Source of the DNA: Sphingomonas sp. LC-1
Lineage (GTDB): Bacteria; Pseudomonadota; Alphaproteobacteria; Sphingomonadales; Sphingomonadaceae
NCBI RefSeq assembly: GCF_025371035.1
Contig: NZ_JANZXB010000005.1
Coordinates: 1-64,000 of the forward strand
DNA length: 64,000 nt
Reading direction: 5' to 3'
Shown piece after piece: positions 32,590-41,004 of the stretch. The notes under the pieces were generated by a model that saw only the letters and a program-made list of their open reading frames with translations, ran no database searches and had not been told where the DNA came from. Position numbers and translations under genes: made by a program. Numbering within the stretch: the stretch's first letter is position 1; each line of letters starts with the position of its first letter.

Positions 32590-33813
32590 CTAGCGAACCT
32601 GTTCAATTGCGCGCTGTATGCAAACAGTTATGTCGTCGCTGCCGGGGAACCCGACGGTGTGCTGAAGCGCGATTCCTTTGATCCAGATCGCAAAGGCCGC
32701 GGCGGCCGTGCGCGTCAGTCGCAAATCGGCCGGCCAGCTGTCGTGCGAGGCGTGGAAGATGCCTGCTCCTTCGAAGAACCGCGCCTGACGAACGAGGCGG
32801 ACAAGGCCGCGACGTTGCCGTGCCATCAGGCAGGTTTGGGCAACGATGCGCGCGTAACTGATATAGAAGCCGCGATAGGGAGATGCTTCGTCGGGTCCGC
32901 TGGCATCGAGCATATCTGCAAGGAAAGCGATCGTCTCCGCCGCATTCTTGCTTGGATTACGGGTCCAAGGGCGCAACGCTGGCGGCACATCGCTATTCAA
33001 TGCCCATTCGATCGCGCGATCGGCAAAACTGTCCAGATCGCCAAAATGATAGGCGATTGCCGAGGGTGACGTCTTGGCCAGTTTTGCGATCCGCCTCAAG
33101 TTGAGCGCCGCCATGCCTTCTTCTCGTATCGCGGCTGCCGTCGCGCGCAGCAGCCGCTGGGCAGTGGGTGCGTCCGGTTCGATCAGTTCCGTTGGGTGGA
33201 TGGCCATATTTGCCCAGGCCATGGCAGCCGATGCCGCCGGGCAGCTACCCATCATGCGGGTCACAAGCGCCGCCGTCGTCGACCGTAGCAGCAGTCGATA
33301 CCCGACATCGTCATACAGGACGGCGGCATAGACCGACTCCATCGCGACGAAGGTCACGATCAGTTCGGCCGCAGCGTCCGGATCGGGGATATCGCTGAGT
33401 ATTTCCTTCCAGAAGGCATGCTGCATCGATCGGCCTGCCGCAACAATCTCACCCGTCTCAGGCGGCCATTCGCCATGCTCCACCAGCGCGTCGCGCAGAA
33501 CCGCTCCGGCCTGCGATCCGCTCCTCGAACGCTCCAACACATAGTCGGCCACCAGATCACCGAGCGTCCCCGCATCCGGTTGAAGCCCGGCGAGTGTCGT
33601 TTGGTATTTGCTATGCCATTCCCTGTCGCGCCGAACCGCTTCCCTGAGCACCGACACGAGCAGCGCGTCTCGCCCGGCAAAGGTCTGGAACACCGCGCCG
33701 GTTGAGCGATCCACCGACGCCGTCACCCTACGCAGCGTCAACGACCGCACGCCCCCCTCGGCGATATCGTGCAGGGCCCGATCGACGATCAGGGGGGCGG
33801 AACTGCTAGTCAT
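32590..33813 (-). CDS. Tandem TetR-type transcriptional regulator
   Basis: A 407-residue protein with two TetR-like units in one chain. Unit one has its HTH at about residues 8-55 (ALHDIAEGGVRSLTLRRVTA, VDRSTGAVFQTFAGRDALL). Unit two restarts near residue 215 (RLLRATAAAIREEGMAALNLRRIAKLAKTSPSAIAYHFGDLDSF). Each HTH is followed by a helical ligand domain. Ordinary TetR repressors are about 200 residues and dimerise; a fused pair could act as a pseudo-dimer on an asymmetric operator. It lies upstream of the TonB receptor and phosphoesterase, its probable targets. The effector is unknown. Confidence 0.82.
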   Translation of the reverse strand: MTSSSAPLIVDRALHDIAEGGVRSLTLRRVTASVDRSTGAVFQTFAGRDALLVSVLREAVRRDREWHSKYQTTLAGLQPDAGTLGDLVADYVLERSRSGSQAGAVLRDALVEHGEWPPETGEIVAAGRSMQHAFWKEILSDIPDPDAAAELIVTFVAMESVYAAVLYDDVGYRLLLRSTTAALVTRMMGSCPAASAAMAWANMAIHPTELIEPDAPTAQRLLRATAAAIREEGMAALNLRRIAKLAKTSPSAIAYHFGDLDSFADRAIEWALNSDVPPALRPWTRNPSKNAAETIAFLADMLDASGPDEASPYRGFYISYARIVAQTCLMARQRRGLVRLVRQARFFEGAGIFHASHDSWPADLRLTRTAAAAFAIWIKGIALQHTVGFPGSDDITVCIQRAIEQVR

Positions 33814-33869
33814 ATTCGGTCCATGCGATACGGATCAAGTCACTCTTGGACTTGCCCCGGTTAATTGGA

Positions 33870-34300
33870 GTGGCTTTTGCGCGGCTTGGCGCGGCTCGTT
33901 CGAACTGCGCTGGGCTGGTGTAGTCGAGCGCGGAATGGCGCCGGACCGGGTTCTAGAAGCTGCGGAAATAGCGGGCAATGCCCTGTCCGGCCTTGGCGCG
34001 GGTGTAGAACATGGTCCGCCAGACCAACGCGAGTCCCATGGTCTTGGAGAACGTCTCTATCATGACGTTGACCAAGCAGTTTCCGTTGCCCGACTTCGAG
34101 ATGCGGATGCGGTGGTGGCGCCGTTCGGCCTGCTAGCCGAGGGAACAGCCTTGGTCGTCGCGGTCCGGACAACCGGACGACCTCGTTTTCCCGCCGGAGG
34201 TCGTTTAACTCTAGAGGCCATCTCCGCCTGTGGAGTTTGATCCGGCGTCTCGCTCAGACGATGCAAGGCCGCGGCCGATCCGGCGCTCCAACGAGGCCGC
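33870..34300 (-). pseudogene. Decayed IS3-family element (orfA and orfB pieces)
   Basis: On the minus strand an orfA-like leucine-rich piece (ELNDLRRENEVV, around 34215) is followed by the end of OrfB: MIETFSKTMGLALVWRTMF, then RAKAGQGIARYF and NPVRRHSALDYTSPAQFE. An in-frame TAG replaces the usual Tyr codon before NPVRRHS, and the first two-thirds of OrfB are deleted. It is not functional. It separates the TetR regulator from the siderophore-type receptor. Confidence 0.65.
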
Positions 34301-34310
34301 GAAGATCTTA

Positions 34311-36389
34311 TCAAAATCGAACCCGCATCGACCCTATAATCGTCCGGGGGGCACCGGGATAATTTTCCAGGCGCTGCACCGCCGATTCGATGAAATAGCG
34401 ATCGGTTAGGTTACGGCCGGTCACCGACAGTTCGATGCCGGAGTCCGGGATCAGGTAGCTGATCGTCGCATCATAGCTGGTGTAGCCATCGACGAAGAAG
34501 CTGTTGTTCAGATCACCGCTGCGCCGCCCGACACGGGTCAGCCCTCCCGCCACCGTCAGCCCTTCGACCGGATCGCCTAGGACGTAGCTGCTCCACAAGC
34601 GACCCGACCAGCGTGGAACGTTGGTGAGGCGATTGCCGATCGCGAATGTCTCGTCCTGGCTGATCGTCGCGTCCAGATGGCTGGCGTTGACGATCACCTG
34701 CCAGCGCCGCGTCACATGGCCTGCAATGTCCAACTCGGCGCCGCGGACATGCTGCTCGCCGGTCTGGATAGAGAAGCCCGCATTGGCGGGATCGGCGGTC
34801 GCGACATTGCGCTTGCGGATGTCGAATACGCTCGCGGTGGCCGTCAGGCGGCCATTCGCGGGATCGATCTTGACACCGGCCTCCCATTGCCGGCCCCGTT
34901 CGGGGTCGAGATAGCCGCCATTGGCACGCTGGCCGGTCTGCGGCTGAAAGCTTTGTCCGAAACCGCCGAAGAGCGAGACGGCGGCGGTTGGCTGAACCAC
35001 GATGCCGGTACGGAACGTCGTCGCACCACTGTCGCGATCGACGCGCGCGGGGTTGAGCCGGTCGGTCTGGCGGTCGCGTACCTCGTCATGGCGCACGCTG
35101 CCCAGCAGCTTGAGCCAGTTCGTGACCGTCACCTGATCCTGAAGATAGGCCCCATACAGGGTCGAGCGACGCAGGAAGCTGGAATTCGGGGACATGCGCG
35201 GCACGGGAGCTGTATAGACGGGTGCAAGGATGTCGATCGCCGCGATGTTGGCGCGATCGGTGACGAAGTCGAGCGTGGCGCGACTGTAGTTGACGCCGGC
35301 CAGCACCTTATGTTCGATCGTACCGGTCGAGAAGCGCGCCAACGCCTCGCCGCGAACGTCGTCGGTTTTCAGACCTTCGGTCCGCACGGTCGCCCGCCGT
35401 GTCAGAGTACGGCCGTCCCGACCAAGCGCACGATTGTCGATCGCGTAGTCATCGTCGACGACCGCTTCGACGTGCCGCGCATTGAGCCGTAGGGTAAGCC
35501 AGTCGGCAGCGCCGTGCTCGACATCCAGCGAGGCTCGCGAGCGGTGCGCCCCTGTCCGCGACCAGGGTTCAGCCAGAAAGCGGTCCCTCGGCAGCGTGAC
35601 GCGATTGTCCGCGCCGACGACAAGGCCACGTTCGAACGGCCCGCGCTGGCTTGCGTGATCCAGGTCGAGCCTCACGACGGTTGCAGCGCCCGGTGTCCAG
35701 CGGGCGGAGGCGGCGGCGAATTGGCGGGTGGAATCCACCGTCTCGGCCCCCCGAAATCCGTCGAGCCGCTGCACGGCACCGGTAACGCGTACGGCAACCG
35801 TGTCGGTGACGGCACCGCTGGCCGTGGCGGAAGCCCGCACAAAGCCGAAGCTGCCGCCCTGCATTTCGATTTCGGCAGTGGTTTGCTCGCTGGGCTGTCG
35901 GGTCGAGATATTGATGACGCCGCCAGGATCGCCTTGGCCGTACATCACTGACGCCGGGCCTTTCAGCACCTCAACGGACTGCACATTGGCCAGGTCGAGG
36001 AACACCTCCGACCGATCCGACACGCGGTTCAGCAGCACGCCGTCGATCGCGTAACGAGGTGTAGCAAACCCACGGATCTGGAAAATTTCGCCACGGTTAC
36101 CGGCGGTGGTGGCTGGCTGAACACTCGATACGTTGCTTAGTACGTCGGTGAGGCGGATGCTGTTCTGGTCCTCTATCACACCTCGCGGCACGATCTGGAT
36201 GGACTGCGGTATGTCCTTCACCAGCGTGGCGGTGCGCGTCGCCGCATCGGTCTCGTCGTCCGTGTAGGTCGACCGCTCGCCCATGACGACGATCTCCCGT
36301 CGGTTTTGCTCAAAATCGCTCGTCTCCGTTGGGATGAGCGAATGGGCGATCAGGTATGGCAAGCTCATGGCCGAAAGCGAGGAAATCAT
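34311..36389 (-). CDS. TonB-dependent siderophore-type receptor
   Basis: A 692-residue receptor. The plug includes RREIVVMGE, PQSIQIVPRGVIEDQN, FQIRGFATPRYAIDG and VEVLKGPASVMYGQGDPGGVINISTRQP. The last motif is the hallmark of the FhuA/FoxA/PupB ferric-siderophore group. The barrel ends IIGSMRVRF. The N-terminus is short and its signal peptide (MSLPYLIAHSLIPTET region) is weak, so the true start or an upstream segment may be damaged. It is monocistronic with IS3 debris after its stop. The specific siderophore cannot be told. Confidence 0.85.
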   Translation of the reverse strand: MISSLSAMSLPYLIAHSLIPTETSDFEQNRREIVVMGERSTYTDDETDAATRTATLVKDIPQSIQIVPRGVIEDQNSIRLTDVLSNVSSVQPATTAGNRGEIFQIRGFATPRYAIDGVLLNRVSDRSEVFLDLANVQSVEVLKGPASVMYGQGDPGGVINISTRQPSEQTTAEIEMQGGSFGFVRASATASGAVTDTVAVRVTGAVQRLDGFRGAETVDSTRQFAAASARWTPGAATVVRLDLDHASQRGPFERGLVVGADNRVTLPRDRFLAEPWSRTGAHRSRASLDVEHGAADWLTLRLNARHVEAVVDDDYAIDNRALGRDGRTLTRRATVRTEGLKTDDVRGEALARFSTGTIEHKVLAGVNYSRATLDFVTDRANIAAIDILAPVYTAPVPRMSPNSSFLRRSTLYGAYLQDQVTVTNWLKLLGSVRHDEVRDRQTDRLNPARVDRDSGATTFRTGIVVQPTAAVSLFGGFGQSFQPQTGQRANGGYLDPERGRQWEAGVKIDPANGRLTATASVFDIRKRNVATADPANAGFSIQTGEQHVRGAELDIAGHVTRRWQVIVNASHLDATISQDETFAIGNRLTNVPRWSGRLWSSYVLGDPVEGLTVAGGLTRVGRRSGDLNNSFFVDGYTSYDATISYLIPDSGIELSVTGRNLTDRYFIESAVQRLENYPGAPRTIIGSMRVRF

Positions 36390-36970
36390 GAAGTAGCCTA
36401 TTCATACGACGTCATGGTGCTAATGCGAGCTGGTAGCAAGAGGCGGATTTAGCTGCAACGGTTAATGTGGATCAAGGAGCTCCCTGGTTTGCCTTTGTCG
36501 GCTATCGAAAGAAGCGGTTTGCTCGAGACGCGGCGGAATGGGCTCGAAGCTCACGCCATCAGATCACGCACCGATGCAGTCAGCCGACGGTAGTCGCGAC
36601 GCGAGAGGCGCTGCGCCGGGCCGCGCTCGAATTGATCCGATCGGTCCTGTCGACCCAGAAGGGCATTCGACCGGTCGGCATCACGATAACTATTACGTCT
36701 CGCTCTAAGGTGCCCCTGGCAAAGGCCAGCCGCGATCCGATCGCTTCGGCGACGTTGGCGCTTCATTATCTGCCGTTCGCTGGCCTCAAACGAGTGCCAG
36801 CGGCCCCTTCGCTTCGCTGGAGCAGGAGACGAGTCCTCGACCGGTATGAACGACGTCTTTGTTGGCAAGGCCACAATGCAAGCGGCCGCACGGGTCACAG
36901 GGCCCATCAGGCGATCGACGTCTGCCTTTCAAGACATTTGAGCGCCTGCGCGATAAAGGATTGCATACAA
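36390..36970. other. Stretch without a supported gene
   Basis: The plus-strand frame upstream of ohr is open from 36467, but it lacks a ribosome site and family motifs before the ohr start. A short ATREALRRAALELI segment (around 36595-36636) resembles the first helix of a TetR HTH but does not continue as one in any frame. I regard the region as non-coding or decayed. Confidence 0.45.
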
Positions 36971-36990
36971 CTAAATAGTGCACTATCTAG
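36971..36990. promoter_or_regulatory. Probable OhrR operator
   Basis: CTAAATAGTGCACTATCTAG is a 20-base palindrome with a single mismatched pair and a perfect 12-base core ATAGTGCACTAT. It lies 29 bases before the ohr start, in promoter position, and is AT-rich against a GC-rich background. MarR-family OhrR repressors bind such sites. The adjacent marR-type gene is the obvious cognate. Confidence 0.65.
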
Positions 36991-37018
36991 GTGTTCGAAC
37001 TTAGCAAAAGGAAGTTTT

Positions 37019-37444
37019 ATGAGTCATCTTTACGTCACCAGGGTCACCGCCGTCGGAGGCCGCAGCGGCACCATCAAGAGCGATGACGGTATCCTCGACC
37101 TGCCGCTCGCCATGCCGAAGGAGTTGGGCGGGAAGGGCGGGGCCACCAACCCTGAACAGCTCTTCGCCGCCGGCTATGCCGCCTGCTTCGAGAATGCGGT
37201 GATCCACGTCACACGCGGCCAGACCGACAAGGTGCGCGACAACGATATTGAGGTGGTTGGCGAAGTCGGACTCCTTCCGAACGGCGCTGGCGGCTTCAAC
37301 CTGGCGGTCACGCTCGACGTCGAGATCGCGGGTCTCGATCAGGCAAAGGCCGAGGAAATCGTCCGCGCCGCCCATGCCGTTTGCCCCTATTCGAACGCGG
37401 TGAAGGGCAATGTTGACGTGAAAATCAACGTTAGCACGCGGTAA
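37019..37444 (+). CDS. ohr: Organic hydroperoxide resistance protein (Ohr/OsmC)
   Basis: A 141-residue OsmC-fold thiol peroxidase. It has LAMPKELGGKGGATNPEQLF and the two redox cysteines Cys56 (GYAACFENA) and Cys122 (HAVCPYSNA). It reduces fatty-acid and other organic hydroperoxides using lipoylated proteins as donor in known cases. The ATG at 37019 follows AAAGGAAG; the frame is open upstream, but the family starts here. It leads an operon with an OhrR-like repressor (six bases on) and a nitroreductase. Confidence 0.95.
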   Translation: MSHLYVTRVTAVGGRSGTIKSDDGILDLPLAMPKELGGKGGATNPEQLFAAGYAACFENAVIHVTRGQTDKVRDNDIEVVGEVGLLPNGAGGFNLAVTLDVEIAGLDQAKAEEIVRAAHAVCPYSNAVKGNVDVKINVSTR

Positions 37445-37449
37445 GGAAC

Positions 37450-37953
37450 ATGGCGGCGATGCAGAACGATGAGGCGAAGCGCACACAACGGCTGCTGCTG
37501 GAACGGCAGCTCTGCTTCCGCCTCTATCTCGCTTCCAACCTCGTGACGCGGCTGTATCGCTCGCATCTGGACGTGATGGGGCTGACCTATCCGCAATATT
37601 TGGTCATGCTGCTCCTATGGGAGAGCGAGCCCCAGTCCGTCAGCCAGCTCGGCGACCGGCTTCATCTGGACAGCGGCACGCTGACGCCGCTCCTCAAGCG
37701 CTTGGAAGGCGCAGGACTTGTCGTGCGGCGCCGCGACACTGTCGACGAGCGGCGGGTTCTCATCGCCCTCACGCAGGCCGGACGCGCCTTGCGGGCCCGG
37801 GCCGATGCGATGCTGGAGGCGATGGAGCAGGAAACCTGCTTCTCGCCTGAGGATCATGTGGCACTCGGGCCGCAGCTCGACCGCTACATCTCCGACCTGA
37901 GCAACCAATTGAGCGGACGCGGGCGACTTTCTCCTGCGGTCACGGGCGAGTGA
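37450..37953 (+). CDS. ohrR: OhrR-type MarR-family repressor
   Basis: A 167-residue MarR-family regulator. It has LERQLCFRLYLASNLVTRLYR with the reactive Cys22 conserved in OhrR peroxide sensors, and YPQYLVMLLLWE. The winged HTH contains QLGDRLHLDSGTLTPLLKRLEGAGLVVRRRD and DERRVLIALTQAGRA. Oxidation of the Cys by organic hydroperoxide releases DNA in studied homologues. It sits directly after ohr and probably autoregulates through the palindrome at 36971-36990. Confidence 0.92.
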   Translation: MAAMQNDEAKRTQRLLLERQLCFRLYLASNLVTRLYRSHLDVMGLTYPQYLVMLLLWESEPQSVSQLGDRLHLDSGTLTPLLKRLEGAGLVVRRRDTVDERRVLIALTQAGRALRARADAMLEAMEQETCFSPEDHVALGPQLDRYISDLSNQLSGRGRLSPAVTGE

Positions 37954-38022
37954 CGGCCCGATCCGAAAAGCGCTGTCATTCGAACCATCGGGTTCGCCAT
38001 TACATGCAAGGACATTGATACG

Positions 38023-38700
38023 ATGAACGTTGCTGAAGCCGTCACCAGCCGCCGGTCGATCCGCGCCTTCACCGACGAGCCGGTCAGCCTGGAAACGCTG
38101 CGCCGTGTGCTCGATCGGGCTCGCTGGGCGCCATCCGGTTGCAATTTCCAGCCCTGGCAGGCCACGGTTCTCACCGGCGAACCGCTGAAGCGCCTTCAGG
38201 CAAAAATGCTGGCGAGCGAGCCGCAGGATCCTATCGAGTACAGCTTTTCCGAACCGCAGCAGTCACCGCGTCACCTTGCCCGATTGCAGGCGGTCGGCGC
38301 AGCCATGTACGGTGCACTCGGCATTGCGCGCGAAGACCGGGCCGCACGTGACGATCAGTCGCGGCAGCAGCTGCTGTCGTTCGGGGCGCCGGCTCTCCTC
38401 GTCTGCTACCTGGAACGCTTCCACACCGCGCCGCAATGGTCCGACATGGGCATGTGGCTCCAGACCATCATGTTGCTGCTGCGCGAGGAGGGGCTGGACT
38501 CGTGCCCGCAGGAATGGATGGCGCTTTACGCCCGCCTCATCAAGGAAGAGATCGGCGTATCGGACACGGACTTCATCCTGTTCTGCGGCCTGGCGATCGG
38601 CCATCGCGCGCCCGACTTGCCCATCAACCGATTCGATCGCGAGCGCGTGCCACTTGACGAGCAGGTCCGCTTCGTAGGCTTCGACCAGAACCCTGCCTGA
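38023..38700 (+). CDS. Nitroreductase-family FMN oxidoreductase
   Basis: A 225-residue nitroreductase-fold protein. It has the FMN-binding start SRRSIRAFTDEPV, ARWAPSGCNFQPWQ and the C-terminal FCGLAIGHRAPDLPINRFDRER. The family uses NAD(P)H to reduce nitro groups, quinones or enals. It lies 69 bases after ohrR on the same strand and may belong to the same peroxide-induced unit, handling carbonyl or quinone by-products. That link is inferred. Confidence 0.9.
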   Translation: MNVAEAVTSRRSIRAFTDEPVSLETLRRVLDRARWAPSGCNFQPWQATVLTGEPLKRLQAKMLASEPQDPIEYSFSEPQQSPRHLARLQAVGAAMYGALGIAREDRAARDDQSRQQLLSFGAPALLVCYLERFHTAPQWSDMGMWLQTIMLLLREEGLDSCPQEWMALYARLIKEEIGVSDTDFILFCGLAIGHRAPDLPINRFDRERVPLDEQVRFVGFDQNPA

Positions 38701-38967
38701 ACAAGGGGGGGCGGTGCGGACATCATAGACAGTGCTGCTCATGCGCTGATTTGGGGGCTGCGGGAGGCAGGCAGATCGTCCCGCGGCCTCCCGTGCCCGG
38801 AAGAGCTTGCCGCACCCAACGTGGAGCCGAACCGGCCCGTACCGGCGGCCTCGAACGCGACCTGCATCTTGTCCATCGATCCGCAGGCCGCGTCGATCGC
38901 GCGGGAGAGCGAGGGTGACGGTTGGCCGCCGGTGCCGGGAGGCGCCATTGTCTTTCTCATATCCGGA

Positions 38968-41004
38968 TCAGATGCGGATGCTGAGCCCCAGCCGCACATC
39001 GCGACCGGCGAGCGGGGCATAATCCTTCAGGAAGCTGGCATGGCGGCGCGCGACCACGTCGAACAGGTTGCTGGCGCTGAGCGTCAGGCGCAGATCGCGG
39101 TTCGGCAGCGGCGTCCAGTCGGCGCTCAGGTTGACAAGTGAGAAGGCGGGGGTCGTGGTCTCGGACCCGGTCACGCGGCTCTGCCGGGTGCTGTGTTCGA
39201 CCTCGGCGCGCAGGCCGAGCCGATGGCCGCGTCCCTCGATCCCGCCCAGCAGGCGCAGTGGTGGAATGCGCGGGGCGGGGCCGAATCCGTCGATCGTCGA
39301 TCGTACCGCATCCAACAGACCGTCCACTTTGACCATCAGGCCTGGGCGATCGACGAAGCGCGCCTCGCCCTCCACCTCGAACCCACTATAAGTGGCGTCG
39401 CCCTGTGCGAAGCGGAACACCGGCAGGTCGTCGATCACCTGGCCCGTCTCGAACTCATAGATATAGCCCGAAAAGCGCGTACGATAGGCCGACGCATCGA
39501 GCCGCCAGCGGGCACCGGACAGGCGCGCGACCAGCTCGACCCCGCGCGCGCGTTCGATGCCGAAGCTGCGATCGCCGATCTCATAGGATTGGGTGCCGAT
39601 ATGGGCGCCGTCGGCCAGCAGTTCCTCGGCAGCGGGGGCGCGGGCGGTGCTCGACAGGTTCAGCCCCAGCTTCACCCCCGGCGTGACCGTCGCGAACGCA
39701 CCGCCCGCAACCGACGTGGCGGTGAAGCGGCGGTCGAACCCGGCGGCCTGCGAACGGATGCCGGTCCATTCGATGCGCCCGCCGCCCTCGAAGCGGACGG
39801 GACCGATGGCGACCTCCTGCAGGGTGAAGACCCCGTTCTGCGTCGTCTCGTTGGGCGGCACGAACGCCTCGGAGCCCACGGCGCGGAAATCGCGGATGAA
39901 GGTCTGGACGCCGCTGACCCCCTGCCATTTTCCGTGGGACCGCTGGCGCAATTCCGCGCGCGCCTCGATGCCCGTGTTGGCGAAGGTGGTGCCGGTGACG
40001 GGATCGCCCTCGAAATGGACATAGTCCGCATAGCCCGCGCGCAGCGACAGACGTTCGAAGAAGCCGGGCAGCACCACAGACGCGCGCAGGTCGGCCCGCC
40101 ACTGCTCCGCCTTGATCCGCACCGCTTCCTGCTCAGCGCCGGGCGTCAGATCGTAGCGGATCGGCAGGCCATAATCGGTTTCGTAGCGCGTGATCGCAGC
40201 GCCGAGATCGCCGCCGGTATCGATGAAGGCCGCGCCGAGATGGGCAGTGCGGGTGCGTGCGCTGGTGTTGGCGAGACGACCCGACAGGTCGGCGAGACCA
40301 CGGATCGCGGGATCACTGCTGGCGCGGGCCTGGGCGCGCAGGCGATCGGACAGTACCGGGCCGCCGACGCGCAGATCGCCGGTGTCGGTCAGGCTGCCGC
40401 CGCCCGCCACCACGATGCGGTCGGACACGCGCAGGCCGATATTGGTACCGGCGGAGCGTTCGTCGGCGGCCGATCCCAGCGATCCGCGCGCCTGCACCGC
40501 GACCGGCGCATCGGGGACGGCTGTGGGGACGCGGCGGTCGAGCACGTTGACGACGCCGCCGATCGCCGATGATCCGAAGCGCAGCGATGCGGGGCCGCGC
40601 AACACCTCGATCCGTTCGGACAGCAGCGGGTCGATCGCCACGGCATGGTCGGCCGAGGTGTTCGAGACGTCGAACGCGCCGATCCCGTCGGTCAGTACCC
40701 GCACCCGCTCCCCGGCCAGGCCACGCAGGATCGGCCGCGCGGCATTGGGGCCGAAGCTGGTCGACGATACCCCCGGCAGCCGCGTCAGCGCCTCGCCGAT
40801 CTGCGGGCGCAACGAACGGTCGAGCGCCGCGCCCGTCAGAACCGACACCGGCGATGCGGAGTCGCGGGGATCGCGTTGGAAGACGCCGGTGACGACGATC
40901 TCGTCTTGGTCGTCGCTTTCGGCAGCCGGTGGATCCTCGGCGGCCAGCACCGGGGCGGGCAGGGCGGCCAGTGCCGCGCCGGCAAGCAGCCCACGAAACG
41001 TCAT
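38968..41004 (-). CDS. TonB-dependent receptor, ZnuD-like
   Basis: A 678-residue receptor with signal MTFRGLLAGAALAALPAPVLA, DEIVVTG TonB box and plug motifs LPGVSSTSFGPNAARPILRG, RVLTDGIGAFDVSNTSADHAV, VEVLRGPASLRFGSSAIGGVVNVLD. The barrel ends DVRLGLSIRI. The SSTSFGPNASRPIIRG-like and SPDHAV-like plug pattern belongs to the group that includes the zinc receptor ZnuD. It overlaps the peptidase gene by ATGA and is the last gene of an operon beginning with a COG0523 GTPase, which supports a zinc role. Heme or another metal complex remains possible. Confidence 0.88.
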   Translation of the reverse strand: MTFRGLLAGAALAALPAPVLAAEDPPAAESDDQDEIVVTGVFQRDPRDSASPVSVLTGAALDRSLRPQIGEALTRLPGVSSTSFGPNAARPILRGLAGERVRVLTDGIGAFDVSNTSADHAVAIDPLLSERIEVLRGPASLRFGSSAIGGVVNVLDRRVPTAVPDAPVAVQARGSLGSAADERSAGTNIGLRVSDRIVVAGGGSLTDTGDLRVGGPVLSDRLRAQARASSDPAIRGLADLSGRLANTSARTRTAHLGAAFIDTGGDLGAAITRYETDYGLPIRYDLTPGAEQEAVRIKAEQWRADLRASVVLPGFFERLSLRAGYADYVHFEGDPVTGTTFANTGIEARAELRQRSHGKWQGVSGVQTFIRDFRAVGSEAFVPPNETTQNGVFTLQEVAIGPVRFEGGGRIEWTGIRSQAAGFDRRFTATSVAGGAFATVTPGVKLGLNLSSTARAPAAEELLADGAHIGTQSYEIGDRSFGIERARGVELVARLSGARWRLDASAYRTRFSGYIYEFETGQVIDDLPVFRFAQGDATYSGFEVEGEARFVDRPGLMVKVDGLLDAVRSTIDGFGPAPRIPPLRLLGGIEGRGHRLGLRAEVEHSTRQSRVTGSETTTPAFSLVNLSADWTPLPNRDLRLTLSASNLFDVVARRHASFLKDYAPLAGRDVRLGLSIRI

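Noticed and set aside
36467-37018. A 184-codon extension in frame with ohr
   Set aside because: Ohr proteins start at MSHLYV-type residues, a ribosome site precedes 37019, and the extension contains no recognised domain.
39193-40572. A 459-residue plus-strand open frame
   Set aside because: It is the antisense of the ZnuD-like receptor and has no motif of its own; high GC makes such long shadows common here.
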